From Ancylobacter rudongensis (GTDB taxonomy: Bacteria > Pseudomonadota > Alphaproteobacteria > Rhizobiales > Xanthobacteraceae): DNA of 64,000 nt. The translations under genes and the position numbers were made by a program. The notes under the pieces are model-generated. The model searched no databases, was not told where the DNA came from, and was given only the letters and a program-made list of their open reading frames with translations. The stretch is taken from NCBI RefSeq assembly GCF_900100155.1, contig NZ_FMTP01000005.1, positions 303,327 to 367,326 on the forward strand. Reading direction: 5' to 3'. Shown here in pieces: positions 18,553 through 28,365 of this stretch (the stretch's first letter is position 1; every line of letters begins with the position of its first letter).

Positions 18553-19326
18553 TCAGCCCCGGAAGCTGTTCTTGAGGCTGCGCAATTCGGTGAAGACCGC
18601 GCCCGGCTCGGCGCCGGGCAGGCCGATGCGGGCGGCCAGCTCGGGGTCGTCCGCGCGCATGAAGGGGTTGGTCGCCTTCTCCGCGCCGATGGTGGTGGGC
18701 AGGGTGGTCTTTCCCGCCGCCCGCAGCGCCTCGATCTCCTCGACCCGGGCGGCGACCGCCGCATTGTCGGGCTCCAGGCTGAGGGCGAAGCGCGCATTGG
18801 AGAGGGTGTATTCGTGCCCGCAATAGACCGCGATATCGTCCGGCAGGGTGCGCAGGCGGGCGAGCGATTCCCACAGCACCGGCGGGTCGCACTCGAAGGG
18901 CCGGCCGCAGCCCATGACGAACAGCGTGTCGCCGGAGAACAGCAGCCGCTCGTCCTCGAACAGGAAGACGATGTGCCCCTTGGTATGGCCGGGCGTCTCC
19001 ATCACCCGCCCGACCAGCCCACCGACGGCGACGGGGTCGCCATCCACCACCGCGAAGTCGAGGCCGGGAATGGTCTCGCGTTCCGCCTTCGGGCCGATGA
19101 CGGTGGCGCCGAAGCGCTCCTTCAGCGCCTCGACGCCGGCAATGTGGTCGGTGTGGTGGTGGGTGACGAGGATATGGGTGAGCGTCCAGTCCTCGCGCTC
19201 CAGCGCGGCCAGCACCGGCGCCACTTCCGGCACGTCGATGACAGCAGTCGCCTCCGTCACCGGATCGCGCAGCAGCACCGCGTAATTGTCGGCAAGGCAG
19301 GGGATGAGCCGCAGTTCGGCAGGCAT
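18553..19326 (-). CDS. gloB: hydroxyacylglutathione hydrolase (glyoxalase II)
   Basis: A 257-residue metallo-beta-lactamase-fold enzyme that hydrolyses S-lactoylglutathione to lactate and glutathione. The zinc ligands are in place: H56, H58, D60 and H61 (THHHTDH), H114 (TPGHTKGH), D133 (SGDTLF) and H171 (CGHEY). The glyoxalase-II C-terminal domain is present (TTIGAEKATNPFMR). GAGGT precedes the ATG at 19326. Its partner-like glyoxalase I gene is at 5.5 kb. Confidence 0.95.
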   Translation of the reverse strand: MPAELRLIPCLADNYAVLLRDPVTEATAVIDVPEVAPVLAALEREDWTLTHILVTHHHTDHIAGVEALKERFGATVIGPKAERETIPGLDFAVVDGDPVAVGGLVGRVMETPGHTKGHIVFLFEDERLLFSGDTLFVMGCGRPFECDPPVLWESLARLRTLPDDIAVYCGHEYTLSNARFALSLEPDNAAVAARVEEIEALRAAGKTTLPTTIGAEKATNPFMRADDPELAARIGLPGAEPGAVFTELRSLKNSFRG

Positions 19327-19441
19327 GATGACCTCGAAAATGGGCGCTCGGGGAACGGCGCGGCGTAAAGCCGTCGCCGTCAGTCTAGAGGCCTTTCCGA
19401 TCCGATGGATACCGCCGGATCGAAAGGGCGCTCGCGAGGGG

Positions 19442-19960
19442 TCAGCGGCATTCCTGGGCGGCGCGGTCGATCGCCGCCGAGATGCCGCTGAGGGAATAGG
19501 TGTCGGTGGTGACATTACCGCGCGCCGAGGTGCTTTTCACCACCACGTCGCGGCCCTTGCGCAGGGCGTCGACCAGGCGCGCCTCCTCGGCGACATTGCG
19601 CACCCAGGCGCCAGTGCCGCGGGTATAGAGGTCGAAACTGGCCGGCCCGATGGTCAGGGTGGCGTCAGTGCCTTCCTTCAGGGTGAAGCCCATGACGACG
19701 CTGACCTCGCCCTTCACATTCTCGGCGGTGCGGGTCGAGATGAAGAAATAGGCCGGATCGCGCTTGAGGCCTGCCGGCATGCGGGTCTTGGGCTGCGACA
19801 GCGCGTAGCAGATCTTTCCGCTGCCGCTGGTGTCGAGATAGACCCCCCAGTCGCCCGACTGGGTGACGAGCTTGGGCGCACCCTGGGCACTGGCGCCGCC
19901 GATCCCGATCATTGCCATTGCCAGGCCGGCGAGGGCGGCGCGCGCGGTGCGTCGAGCCAT
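19442..19960 (-). CDS. invasion-associated locus B (IalB) family protein
   Basis: A 172-residue exported protein. After a signal peptide (residues about 6-25, ending ASAQG) comes the IalB-like domain: QSGDWGVYLD, KICYALSQPK, AYFFISTRTAENVKGEVSVV and a final cysteine. IalB-family proteins are periplasmic and common in Hyphomicrobiales, including free-living ones; most have no known role. The ATG at 19960 follows GGAGG at 8-9 bases; an ATG three codons upstream would overlap it. Two cysteines could form a disulfide. Confidence 0.85.
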   Translation of the reverse strand: MARRTARAALAGLAMAMIGIGGASAQGAPKLVTQSGDWGVYLDTSGSGKICYALSQPKTRMPAGLKRDPAYFFISTRTAENVKGEVSVVMGFTLKEGTDATLTIGPASFDLYTRGTGAWVRNVAEEARLVDALRKGRDVVVKSTSARGNVTTDTYSLSGISAAIDRAAQECR

Positions 19961-20176
19961 GGTCTGCATCCTCCGTATCCTCGGGCCGCCGGGGCGGCTC
20001 CGCGTGATTCTCCGTATCGGCCGCTCAGGGATATCCGCGGGAGTCGCGGCTGTGAACCCTTGGTGCTCCGATAGGAACCGTTTGAAGCTCAATTGGCGCA
20101 AGGGGGGCGGCGAATTGATGGCAGGCGCGGCCATGCGGCGGATTTCTCCCGAACGCACCGGCCTACCGCATCGTCA

Positions 20177-20587
20177 TCACGCACGCAGCCGCGCCAGCGC
20201 CGCCCGTGCCGCCGCACGGTGATCGTCGCCGATATGGCTGGCGAGCAGGTTGAGCGCCGTCGCCAGCACCGCCGCGTCGTCGGTGAAGCCGAGGCCGACG
20301 ATGATGTCCGGCACCGCATCGGTGGGCAGCAGAAAATAGGCGAGGGTGCCGAAGAGCAGGCCCCGCACCCGTGTCGGCGTCTGGCTGTCCAGCGCGCAGT
20401 AATAGGCAGCCGCCGCGTCCTCGGCGAAGGGAATGCGCGACAGGGCGCCGGCCAGTTTCGGCCAGAAGCGGGCGCGCACCCGCGCCTCTTCCTCGGTGCC
20501 GGCGCCGGGACGGTCATGGTCCGCCATCCCGATGCCGTCCACGTCTCGGGTGTCGGCGTCGAAAGCAGGGTCGGATCGGTGGATCAT
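20177..20587 (-). CDS. YkvA family protein (DUF1232)
   Basis: A 136-residue protein whose C-terminal half holds the DUF1232 pattern: a helix before it, then GTLAYFLLPTDAVPDIIVGLGFTDDAAVLATAL. The motif usually lies in or on the membrane. The N-terminal 35 residues are acidic and variable. The ATG at 20587 has GGGAGA close upstream. Function is unknown across the family. Confidence 0.85.
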   Translation of the reverse strand: MIHRSDPAFDADTRDVDGIGMADHDRPGAGTEEEARVRARFWPKLAGALSRIPFAEDAAAAYYCALDSQTPTRVRGLLFGTLAYFLLPTDAVPDIIVGLGFTDDAAVLATALNLLASHIGDDHRAAARAALARLRA

Positions 20588-20666
20588 CTCTTTCTCCCGA
20601 CGGGTCCAGGCAAGCCCGTCCCACTTGAGATGGTTTCCATCGCCGCCTTTCGCAACATCGCCGCCG

Positions 20667-21200
20667 TCACATCAGCGGATAGGCGGCCTCCACCCGATAG
20701 GGCCCGCCGCCGACGGAATCGCGCGAGGAATAGAGGACGAAGCGCGAGACCTCGAAGGTGGCGCTGCGGAAATAGCCGCGCAAAGCGAGATAATCCGCCA
20801 CCTGCCGGGGGGCGGCGTCGCGCAGCCGGGCCAGCGTGACATGCGGGCGGAAATTGCGCCCTTCCGGCGGCAGGCCGATGCGCTTCATCGCCCGCTCATG
20901 CTCGGCCTGGAGCTCGTTCAGTGCCTGATTGGCCTGGACACCGGCAAAGATCGAGTGCGGCTTGTGGTTGCCGAACTGGTCGACGCCTGAGAGGGTGAGG
21001 TCGAAGCCGAAGCGTTCGATCTCGTCGAGCGCGGCGGCGGCGTCCCGGGCGACCACATGGTCGACATCGCCGATGAAGCGCAGGGTGACGTGGTAGAAAT
21101 CCGGGCTGATCCAGCGTGCGCCGGGAAGGCCGCCGCGCAGCATCGACAGATGCTCGGCGACCTCGCTCGGGATTTCGAGGGCGGTGAAAAGCCGCGGCAT
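20667..21200 (-). CDS. thpR: RNA 2',3'-cyclic phosphodiesterase
   Basis: A 177-residue 2H-phosphoesterase of the LigT/ThpR family, with both catalytic HxT motifs: H37 in YHVTLRFIG and H120 in PHVTLARL. The N-terminus MPRLFTALEIP is typical. GGAGG stands just upstream of the ATG at 21200. These enzymes open 2',3'-cyclic phosphates on RNA; the physiological substrate is not settled. Confidence 0.92.
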   Translation of the reverse strand: MPRLFTALEIPSEVAEHLSMLRGGLPGARWISPDFYHVTLRFIGDVDHVVARDAAAALDEIERFGFDLTLSGVDQFGNHKPHSIFAGVQANQALNELQAEHERAMKRIGLPPEGRNFRPHVTLARLRDAAPRQVADYLALRGYFRSATFEVSRFVLYSSRDSVGGGPYRVEAAYPLM

Positions 21201-21370
21201 GACCCCCTCCTATGGTGTCGGCAAGGGAACCCGTCCCGCATTGAGACGGATTCGCAGACCGAGGAAAAGCCAAAAATACGACAGGCAAAACACGGGCCGT
21301 CCGCAGTGCCGCCACGGGCGCGGATTATCGCTGCGGCTGACGTCGGCGCCGTGAGCCGATATGGTGAGGC

Positions 21371-22204
21371 ATGATGAGCGAATCGACCGACGACGCTGAA
21401 CTTTTCACCACCGCCGAGGACGCGGCGAGGTCTCTCGCCTTCGCCAGCGTGCAGTCGATCTATCGTTACCCCGTGAAGGGGCTGACGCCGGAGCGGCTTG
21501 AGCTGGTCGAGCTGATGGCGGGGAAATATTTCCCCGGCGACCGGCTCTTCGCCATCGAGAACGGCCCGTCCGGCTTCATTCCCGAAGCCCCGGCCTTCCA
21601 GCCCAAGATCAAGTTCCTGATGCTCATGCGCAATGAGCGCCTGGCCGCGCTCGAAGCCCGCTTCGACGACGCGACGGCGGAGCTGGTGATCCGGCTCGAC
21701 GGCAGCGAGGTGGCACGCGGCAAGCTCGACACGCCGGAAGGGCGGGAGGCGATCGAGGCGTTCTTCCAGCGCTATTCCCGCTATGAGCTGCGCGGCGCGC
21801 CGCGCGTTCTGGCGGCGCCGCCGGAGTTCCGCTTCGTCGACACCACCGAGGGCTATGTCTCGCTGATCAATCTGGCGAGCTGCCGGGCGCTCGGCGACAT
21901 TATCGGCCAGCCGGTGGATCCGCTGCGCTTTCGCGGCAATCTCTATCTCGATGGCATGGAGCCGTGGGAGGAGTTCGATCTCGTCGGCCACACGATCGAG
22001 GTGGGCAGCCATGTCCGGCTCAAGATCACCCAGCGCATTTTCCGCTGCGCCGCCACCAATGTCGACCCGGTGACGGCCAAGCGCGACATGGATGTGCCCG
22101 GCACGCTGATGCGCACCTTCGGCCATACTGATTGCGGCATCTTCGCCGAGATCGAGCAGGGCGGGCTCATCGCCGACGGCGATTCGGTGCGGATCACGCT
22201 CTGA
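21371..22204 (+). CDS. MOSC-domain protein
   Basis: A 277-residue protein with an N-terminal MOSC beta-barrel (VQSIYRYPVKGLTPERLE ... GDRLFAIEN) and a C-terminal MOSC domain with the characteristic cysteine in IFRCAATNVDP. MOSC proteins handle molybdenum cofactor or sulfur groups, for example reducing N-hydroxylated compounds (the YcbX/mARC type). Two adjacent ATGs (21371 and 21374) are possible starts behind GTGAGG. No partner reductase lies nearby. Confidence 0.88.
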   Translation: MMSESTDDAELFTTAEDAARSLAFASVQSIYRYPVKGLTPERLELVELMAGKYFPGDRLFAIENGPSGFIPEAPAFQPKIKFLMLMRNERLAALEARFDDATAELVIRLDGSEVARGKLDTPEGREAIEAFFQRYSRYELRGAPRVLAAPPEFRFVDTTEGYVSLINLASCRALGDIIGQPVDPLRFRGNLYLDGMEPWEEFDLVGHTIEVGSHVRLKITQRIFRCAATNVDPVTAKRDMDVPGTLMRTFGHTDCGIFAEIEQGGLIADGDSVRITL

Positions 22205-22259
22205 GACCCGATTCGAGGCCCGTTTCGGCCGCCTTGGGCCGTCCCCTCCACCCCGCAAC

Positions 22260-22289
22260 AAAAAAGGCCCGGCTGAGCCGGGCCTTTTT
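22260..22289. terminator. bidirectional terminator
   Basis: A-run, GGCCCGGCT, small loop, AGCCGGGCC, T-run: a symmetrical hairpin between the convergent MOSC and DUF4167 genes, able to work on both strands. Confidence 0.9.
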
Positions 22290-22311
22290 CATCTTTGAGC
22301 GGTGACGTCGG

Positions 22312-23472
22312 TCACTCCGCGACTTCCGCCGCGGCGGGCTCGGAGCCTTCGCCTTCGCCTTCCGTGTCGCTGCGACGGTAGCGGCGCCGGCGCGTGCGCG
22401 GGGCACGGCCTTCGGTGTCGTCGGCCGGGGCTTCTTCAGGCGCCACGGCGGCGGCCGGCTTGGCGGCGCGGGTGCGGGTCTTCGGGGCAGGGGCCTCGGC
22501 GGCGGGCGGCGCCTCCACCGGAGCGGCCGGCGCGGGGGCGACCGGCGCCGGAGCAGCGACGGCCTTGGGCTCGACGGCGTCCGCCGGTGCCTCGGTCTTG
22601 CGCGCGGCGGCGGGGCTCACCGGGGCGGTGCCGCCGCTCTGGGTGATGAAGGCCGGCAGGCCGATCTCGGCCTCGACTTCCGGCCCGAGGCGCGGCTGCG
22701 GCTGCTGGGCGGGTTCGCGGTAGCCGGCATCGCCATTCTCGCGGGGGGCGCGATTGTCGCGATAGGGGCGGCTCTCGCGCGACCAGCGGCCTTCGCGCGG
22801 CTCGCGCTCGGGGCGGTCGGGACGTTCACTGCGGTCGCGCTCCGGGCCACGATCTTGGCCACGGTCCTGACCACGATCTTGCGCCCGCTCCTGCCCACGC
22901 TGCTCCTGGTTACGGTCGGGACCACGCTCCTGATTGCGGTCGGGGCCGCGCTCCTGGTTGCGGTCCTGCCCGCGCTCGCGATTGTCGCGGCGGTTGTCGC
23001 GGTCGCGGAAGAAATCGCGCTGGCCTTCACGCGGGCCGCCGTCGCGCTGGTTTCCATCGCGCTGACCGTTGTCACGATGGCCGTTGTCACGCTGGCCGTT
23101 GTCGCGCGGGGCCTGCTCGCGGGCCTGATAGACCGGCTGGTTGTCCGAACCACCCTCGTCCATCTCGTCGTCGAACTCATCATCGTCGGAGCGCTGGTAG
23201 GGCTGCCCCTGCACGCCGAACTGCGCCTGCGCGGCGGCGATGATGCGGTAATAATGCTCGGCGTGCTGGAGATAGTTCTCCGCCGCCACATAGTCGCCGG
23301 TTGCCTGCGCATCGCGGGCAAGCTGCTGGTATTTCTCCACGACGTGCTGCGCCGTGCCACGCACCTTCACATCCGGGCCGTTCGACTCATAAACGCGCGT
23401 AAGCGGATTCTGGCTGCGCCGATTGCCGTTGTTGCGGCCGCGCGTACGCTTCTGCTGATTATTATTTCGCAT
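22312..23472 (-). CDS. DUF4167 protein with Arg/Asp/Gln-rich tandem repeats
   Basis: A 386-residue protein. Residues 1-80 form the DUF4167 domain (basic start MRNNNQQKRTRGRNN, then VEKYQQLARDAQATGDYVAAENY). Residues about 115-245 are highly charged and repetitive, with units such as RDNGQ/RDNGH and DRNQERGP/QDRG. The C-terminal third is Ala/Pro-rich and ends in a basic cluster (RTRRRRYRR) and an acidic tail. This composition suggests RNA binding and disorder. The gene neighbours prmC and prfA in the same direction. Function is unproven. Confidence 0.88.
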   Translation of the reverse strand: MRNNNQQKRTRGRNNGNRRSQNPLTRVYESNGPDVKVRGTAQHVVEKYQQLARDAQATGDYVAAENYLQHAEHYYRIIAAAQAQFGVQGQPYQRSDDDEFDDEMDEGGSDNQPVYQAREQAPRDNGQRDNGHRDNGQRDGNQRDGGPREGQRDFFRDRDNRRDNRERGQDRNQERGPDRNQERGPDRNQEQRGQERAQDRGQDRGQDRGPERDRSERPDRPEREPREGRWSRESRPYRDNRAPRENGDAGYREPAQQPQPRLGPEVEAEIGLPAFITQSGGTAPVSPAAARKTEAPADAVEPKAVAAPAPVAPAPAAPVEAPPAAEAPAPKTRTRAAKPAAAVAPEEAPADDTEGRAPRTRRRRYRRSDTEGEGEGSEPAAAEVAE

Positions 23473-24060
23473 CGAGTTGGTCTCTGGTGCCCCACAAAGC
23501 CGGACGGGGAACCCCCGTTCGGTGCCATACAGGCGGGTCAATGACACGGTGTCCGCAGTCCCGCTCCTTCGGCCTAGGCCATCGGCAACGGCACGGCGGG
23601 AAATCTCGCCGTCGGTCAGGAAAAGCTGCCGCAGGCCGGAACCCTCGGGTCCCAGTCGCGCCGCAGGTCGTCCTCGACCATCGGGCTTCTTCCATGGGAG
23701 CGCATCTCGAAGATGCTTCGCCGCCGGCCACGCCGACGCCGATCCGTCCTGACCGCATTTCTCCGGCCCGGACCCGGCGCGCGCAAAAAATGCGCTGCGG
23801 CCGACCCCATGTTTCATCGCGTAACCGAGGCCACGCCGATAAACTCTTGGAGCGTTCGCCCCTTATGAAACGGGTTGCATCTAGGCCTTTCGCAAGGGCC
23901 CGAATGCCACTGCCAGCGACGAGCACGGCAACTCGGATCGTTGAGCGGCCGGCGTTCCAATCACCAAAAGGCAGATGATGTCTCAGGACGATTCCTGCAA
24001 ACGACACTAATCGGTTCGGTATCGCCTTCCAAGCCCTTTTTTGTGGCGTCTCCCGCAATA
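23473..24060 (-). other. long leader/promoter region of the DUF4167 gene
   Basis: About 590 bases between prmC and the DUF4167 gene without a supported gene. It is less GC-rich than the flanking genes, mainly in 23830-24060. Reading frames through it have no coding character. It probably holds the DUF4167 promoter and a long 5' leader. I could not fix promoter elements or a hairpin terminator for prmC. Confidence 0.4.
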
Positions 24061-24912
24061 TCAAGGCTTGCGGGCGACGAGTGCGCGGGCGATCCCCGCC
24101 AGATCGCGCCGCGCCGGACCATCGGCCGGCAGGCCGGCGGCAGCGAGCAGCGCGGCGACATCCGCCTCCTGCCCGATGCCCAGTTCCAGCACGGCGCCGC
24201 CACCGGGCACCAGCAGGCCGGGCAGGGCGTCGGCGAGGGCACGGTAGGCGTCGAGCCCTTGCGGGCCGCCGTCGAGCGCAAGACGCGGGTCGTGTTCGCG
24301 CACCTCCCGCTCAAGCGCCGGGATATCCGTGCTGGGAATATAAGGCGGATTGGAGACCACAAGATCGAAGCCGCCGGAAAGCGCCTCGCCCCAGTGCCCC
24401 ACCAGCACGGATGAACGCTCCGAGAAGCCAAGCGCGGCAAGGTTTTCGCGCGCCTGCCGGGCGGCGCCGGGTGACAGGTCGACGCCGACACCAAAGGCAG
24501 CGGGATATTCGCTCAGCAGCGCCGCCAGCAGGGCGCCGCTACCGGCGCCGAGGTCGAGAATCCGCAGCGGCGCGGCGTGGTCGGGGAACAGCGCCAGCGC
24601 CGCCTCGACCAGCGTTTCCGTCTCCGGGCGCGGCACCAGCGTCTCGGGGGCGAGGGTGAAATCGAGGCTCCAGAATTCCCGCCGTCCGGTCAGCCGGGCC
24701 AGCGGCTCGCCCTCGGCGCGGCGTTCGGCGAGGGCGCGCAGCCGTGCCGCGTCGTCCGCCGCGACCTCCTGCTCGCCGCGCGTCACCAGGTCGAGATCGC
24801 TGAGGCCGAGGCTCGCCCGCAGCAGCGCCCGGGCCTCGCGCTCGGGCGCCTCCAGCCCCTTTTCCGCAAAGGCTGCGGCAAAGGCGCGCAGCAGGGCGGT
24901 GCGGGTGGTCAC
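24061..24912 (-). CDS. prmC: peptide chain release factor N5-glutamine methyltransferase
   Basis: A 283-residue SAM-dependent enzyme that methylates the Gln of the GGQ motif in release factors. Seen are the N-terminal helical domain, the SAM motif [12 protein letters not shown], and the substrate motif SNPPYIPS. It begins with a GTG at 24912 that overlaps the prfA stop (GTGA), so it is translationally coupled to its own substrate's gene. Identification is secure. Confidence 0.95.
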   Translation of the reverse strand: MTTRTALLRAFAAAFAEKGLEAPEREARALLRASLGLSDLDLVTRGEQEVAADDAARLRALAERRAEGEPLARLTGRREFWSLDFTLAPETLVPRPETETLVEAALALFPDHAAPLRILDLGAGSGALLAALLSEYPAAFGVGVDLSPGAARQARENLAALGFSERSSVLVGHWGEALSGGFDLVVSNPPYIPSTDIPALEREVREHDPRLALDGGPQGLDAYRALADALPGLLVPGGGAVLELGIGQEADVAALLAAAGLPADGPARRDLAGIARALVARKP

Positions 24913-26006
24913 CGCTCGCCCCAGCCGGCGCTCTCGGCCTCGGCCAGCAGCGCCGCCTGATATTCGGTGGTCAGCGCCTCGACTAGCTCGCCCAGCGCGT
25001 CGCCGGCGAGAATTTCCGGCAGCTTGTGCAAGGTGAGGCCGATGCGGTGGTCGGTGACGCGCGCCTGCGGGAAATTATAGGTGCGGATGCGCTCGGAGCG
25101 GTCGCCGGAGCCCACCTGCACCTTGCGCTCGCTGGCGCGGGCGCTGTCGCGCCGCTCGCGCTCGGCCTCGTAGATCTTGGCGCGCAGCATGCCCATGGCG
25201 CGGGCCTTGTTCTTGTGCTGCGAGCGCTCGTCCTGCACCGCGACCACCGTGCCGGTGGGGATATGGGTGATCCGCACCGCGCTTTCGGTCTTGTTGACGT
25301 GCTGGCCGCCGGCGCCAGAGGCGCGGAACACGTCGATGCGCAGATCGGATTCGTTGATGTCGACGTCCACCTCCTCCACCTCAGGAAGCACCGCCACGGT
25401 GGCGGCGGAGGTGTGAATGCGGCCCGAGGCCTCGGTATCCGGCACGCGCTGCACGCGGTGGACGCCGGATTCGAATTTCAGCTTGGCATAGGCGCCCGAG
25501 CCATGCAGGCCGGCGACGATTTCCTTGAAGCCGCCGGCGGCGCCCTCGGTCATCGACAGCACCTCGACCGACCAGCCGTTCAGGGCGGCGAAGCGCTCAT
25601 ACATGCGGAACAGGTCGCCGGCGAACAGCGCCGCCTCGTCGCCGCCGGTGCCGGCGCGCACTTCCAGGATGACGCCGCGCTCATCCATCGCGTCCTTGGG
25701 CAGCAAGGCGAGCCGCACGGCGTGGGAGAGGGTGTCCACCTCTTCCTCCAGCGTGTCCGCCTCTTCCTGCGCCATCGCCGCCATCTCGCGGTCGCCGGCA
25801 GCCTCGGTGGCGAGGGTGCGGGCCTCTTTGAGCTGGCGTTCGGCGCGGCGCAGCGCCTTCACGCTCTCGACCAGCGGCGAGAGGTCGGAGAACTCCCGCG
25901 ACAGGCGGACATAGGTTTCCGCCTCCGGGCTGGCGGAGAGGGCGTGCTCGATCTCGGCATGGCGCGCGAGAAGCTGGTCGAGCCGGGCATCGGGCAGGGC
26001 GGTCAC
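24909..26006 (-). CDS. prfA: peptide chain release factor 1
   Basis: A 365-residue factor that ends translation at UAA and UAG. Residues 233-235 are the GGQ peptidyl-hydrolysis motif ([15 protein letters not shown]). The stop-codon reading segment [12 protein letters not shown] has the PxT form of RF1. The start is a GTG at 26006, 10 bases after the ptsP stop. prmC overlaps its stop by 4 bases. Length is normal. Confidence 0.96.
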   Translation of the reverse strand: MTALPDARLDQLLARHAEIEHALSASPEAETYVRLSREFSDLSPLVESVKALRRAERQLKEARTLATEAAGDREMAAMAQEEADTLEEEVDTLSHAVRLALLPKDAMDERGVILEVRAGTGGDEAALFAGDLFRMYERFAALNGWSVEVLSMTEGAAGGFKEIVAGLHGSGAYAKLKFESGVHRVQRVPDTEASGRIHTSAATVAVLPEVEEVDVDINESDLRIDVFRASGAGGQHVNKTESAVRITHIPTGTVVAVQDERSQHKNKARAMGMLRAKIYEAERERRDSARASERKVQVGSGDRSERIRTYNFPQARVTDHRIGLTLHKLPEILAGDALGELVEALTTEYQAALLAEAESAGWGER

Positions 26007-26016
26007 GCGGCGGCAC

Positions 26017-28284
26017 TCACAGCGGCAGGCCGGCTTTCTCGGCGAAGGCGGCGAGCTGCGGGCGCAGCGACGCCACCTCGCCGCGAATGCCGAGCAGCGG
26101 TTCGACAAAGGCGGAAGCGGCGGGCAGATCGAGTTCGAGCAGCATCGCCTTCACCGGGCCATAGGAGGCCGGGGAGACCGAGAGCCGGCGATAGCCGATG
26201 GCGGCCAGCGCCAGCGCTTCCAGCGGCCGCGAGGCCAGCTCGCCGCACAGCGTGACCGGCTTGCCGTACTCGGCCGCCTTGTCGATGATCATCTTCAGCG
26301 CCCGCAGCGCCGCCGGGGCCAGCGGGTCGAAGCGGTCGGCGACGCGCGAATTGCCGCGATCGGCGGCATAGAGGAACTGCACCAGGTCGTTGGAGCCGAC
26401 CGAGGCGAAATCCACCCGGCTGAACAGCAGGTCGAGCTGGAACAGCAGCGCCGGCACTTCCAGCATCACCCCCACCAGCACGCGCTCGGGCAGGCCGTGG
26501 CCGTGCCGGCGCAGATGGGTCAGCTCGCGTTCGACGATGTGGTGGGCGCGGTCATATTCCTCCACCGCCGACACCATCGGGAAGATGAGCCGCAGCTCGC
26601 GCCCGGTGGCGGCGCGCAGCAGGGCGCGGATCTGGCTGCGCAGCAGGCCGGGCCGGTCGAGGCCGAGGCGGATGGCGCGCCAGCCCAGCGCCGGGTTCTC
26701 CTCCTCGATCGCCCGCATATAGGGCAGCACCTTGTCGCCGCCGATATCGAGGGTGCGGAACACCACCGGCCGGTCTCCGGCGGCGTCGAGCACCGAGCGG
26801 TAGAGCTTCAGCTGCTCATTGGTGCGCGGGAAGGCGGAGGCGATCATGAACTGCAGTTCGGTGCGGAACAGGCCGATGCCGGTGGCGCCGGTCTCGGCGA
26901 TGTGCGGCAGGTCGACCAGCAGGCCGGCATTGAGATGCAGCTCGATCGGCGTGCCGTCCTTGGTGACGGTCGGCACGTCGCGCAGCGCGGCGTAGCGCTC
27001 CAGCCGCTTGGCGCGGAAGCGCACCTTGTCGGCATAGGCGCTCTCGACATCGGCCGGCGGGCGGATATGCACCTCGCCGCTGACACCGTCGACGATCACC
27101 GCGTCGCCGGCATCGACCTGGCCGACGACGTTCTCCATATGGCCGACGGCGGAAATGCCGAGCGCCCGGGCGACGATGGTCAGATGGCTGGTCGCCGCGC
27201 CTTCTTCCAGCACCAGGCCGCGAATGCGGGTGCGGTCATAGTCCAGCAGCGCCGCCGGGCTCATATTGCGGGCGACGATGACGGCATTGTCCGGCAGCCG
27301 CTCATGGTCCGAGCCGGCGCTGCGGCCGGTGAGCTGGCGCAGCAGGCGGTTGGCCAGATCGTCGAGATCGTGCATCCGCTCGCGCAGATAAGGGTCGGTC
27401 ATGCGCAGCATGCGGGCGCGGGTGTCCGACTGCACGCGCTCCACCGCGCCCTCGGCGGTGAGGCCGGTCATCACGGCCTCGCGCATCCGGCCGATCCAGC
27501 CGCGGTCATGCGCGAACATGCGGTAGGCTTCGAGGATTTCGCGGTGCTCGCCGACGCGGGCGACGCCCTCATCCTCCAGCATGGTGTCGATCGAGGCGCG
27601 CAGGGTCTCCACCGCGCCGTCGAGCCGCTTCAGCTCGGCCGGCAGGTCGTCGGCGATGACCTTGGTGACTTCGATGCGCGGCTCATGCAGCACCACATGG
27701 CCGAGGCCGATGCCTTCGGAGAGCGCGAGGCCCTTGAGATGCAGCGGCCGGCGCGCGGCGGGCTCGGCGCCGGGCAGTGCCATGGCGGTGAGTTCGCCCG
27801 AGGCGATGATCTCGGCCAGCACCATGGCCGTGGTCTGCAGCGCCTCGATTTCCTCCTCGGTATAGGAGCGGTGGGCGCGGTTCTGCACGACCAGCACGCC
27901 GAGCGTGTTGCCGGCGCGCAGGATCGGCACGCCGAGGAAGGAGTGGTAGATTTCCTCGCCCGTTTCCGGCCGGTAGGAGAAGGCCGGGTGCGCCTGGGCA
28001 TTGGACAGGCTGATCGGCTCGGCCTCGCGGGCCACCGTACCGACGAGGCCTTCGTCGATCCGCATCACGGTGAGATGCACGGCGGTGCGGTTCAGGCCCT
28101 CGGTGGCGTAGAGCTCGAGCGTGCCATCCACGCGCAGCACATAGACCGAGCACACCTCGGCCACCATGTTGGCCGCGATCAGTACCACGATCTTGTCGAG
28201 GCGGTCCTGCGCGCTCACCGGCTCCGCCATGACCTCGCGGAGACGCCTCAAAAGCACGCGCGGGCCGCCGAGCGCGCCACGCAT
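26017..28284 (-). CDS. ptsP: phosphoenolpyruvate-protein phosphotransferase PtsP (enzyme I Ntr)
   Basis: A 755-residue enzyme that starts the nitrogen-related PTS cascade by passing phosphate from PEP to NPr. Order of domains: GAF (residues about 25-165), HPr-binding helices (about 180-300), phospho-histidine domain with H367 ([14 protein letters not shown]), and the C-terminal PEP-binding barrel (about 440-740) with GSNDLVQF near its end. The N-terminus [18 protein letters not shown] matches rhizobial homologues. It lies between lysC and prfA in the order usual for this clade. Confidence 0.95.
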   Translation of the reverse strand: MRGALGGPRVLLRRLREVMAEPVSAQDRLDKIVVLIAANMVAEVCSVYVLRVDGTLELYATEGLNRTAVHLTVMRIDEGLVGTVAREAEPISLSNAQAHPAFSYRPETGEEIYHSFLGVPILRAGNTLGVLVVQNRAHRSYTEEEIEALQTTAMVLAEIIASGELTAMALPGAEPAARRPLHLKGLALSEGIGLGHVVLHEPRIEVTKVIADDLPAELKRLDGAVETLRASIDTMLEDEGVARVGEHREILEAYRMFAHDRGWIGRMREAVMTGLTAEGAVERVQSDTRARMLRMTDPYLRERMHDLDDLANRLLRQLTGRSAGSDHERLPDNAVIVARNMSPAALLDYDRTRIRGLVLEEGAATSHLTIVARALGISAVGHMENVVGQVDAGDAVIVDGVSGEVHIRPPADVESAYADKVRFRAKRLERYAALRDVPTVTKDGTPIELHLNAGLLVDLPHIAETGATGIGLFRTELQFMIASAFPRTNEQLKLYRSVLDAAGDRPVVFRTLDIGGDKVLPYMRAIEEENPALGWRAIRLGLDRPGLLRSQIRALLRAATGRELRLIFPMVSAVEEYDRAHHIVERELTHLRRHGHGLPERVLVGVMLEVPALLFQLDLLFSRVDFASVGSNDLVQFLYAADRGNSRVADRFDPLAPAALRALKMIIDKAAEYGKPVTLCGELASRPLEALALAAIGYRRLSVSPASYGPVKAMLLELDLPAASAFVEPLLGIRGEVASLRPQLAAFAEKAGLPL

Positions 28285-28365
28285 TGGCCGTCCTCGGTTT
28301 CCGGGAGCCGCTATCCCGGAGCGTCACTTAGGGCGGCGCGACTTGCGCCGCGCCGTTGCCTGAAA

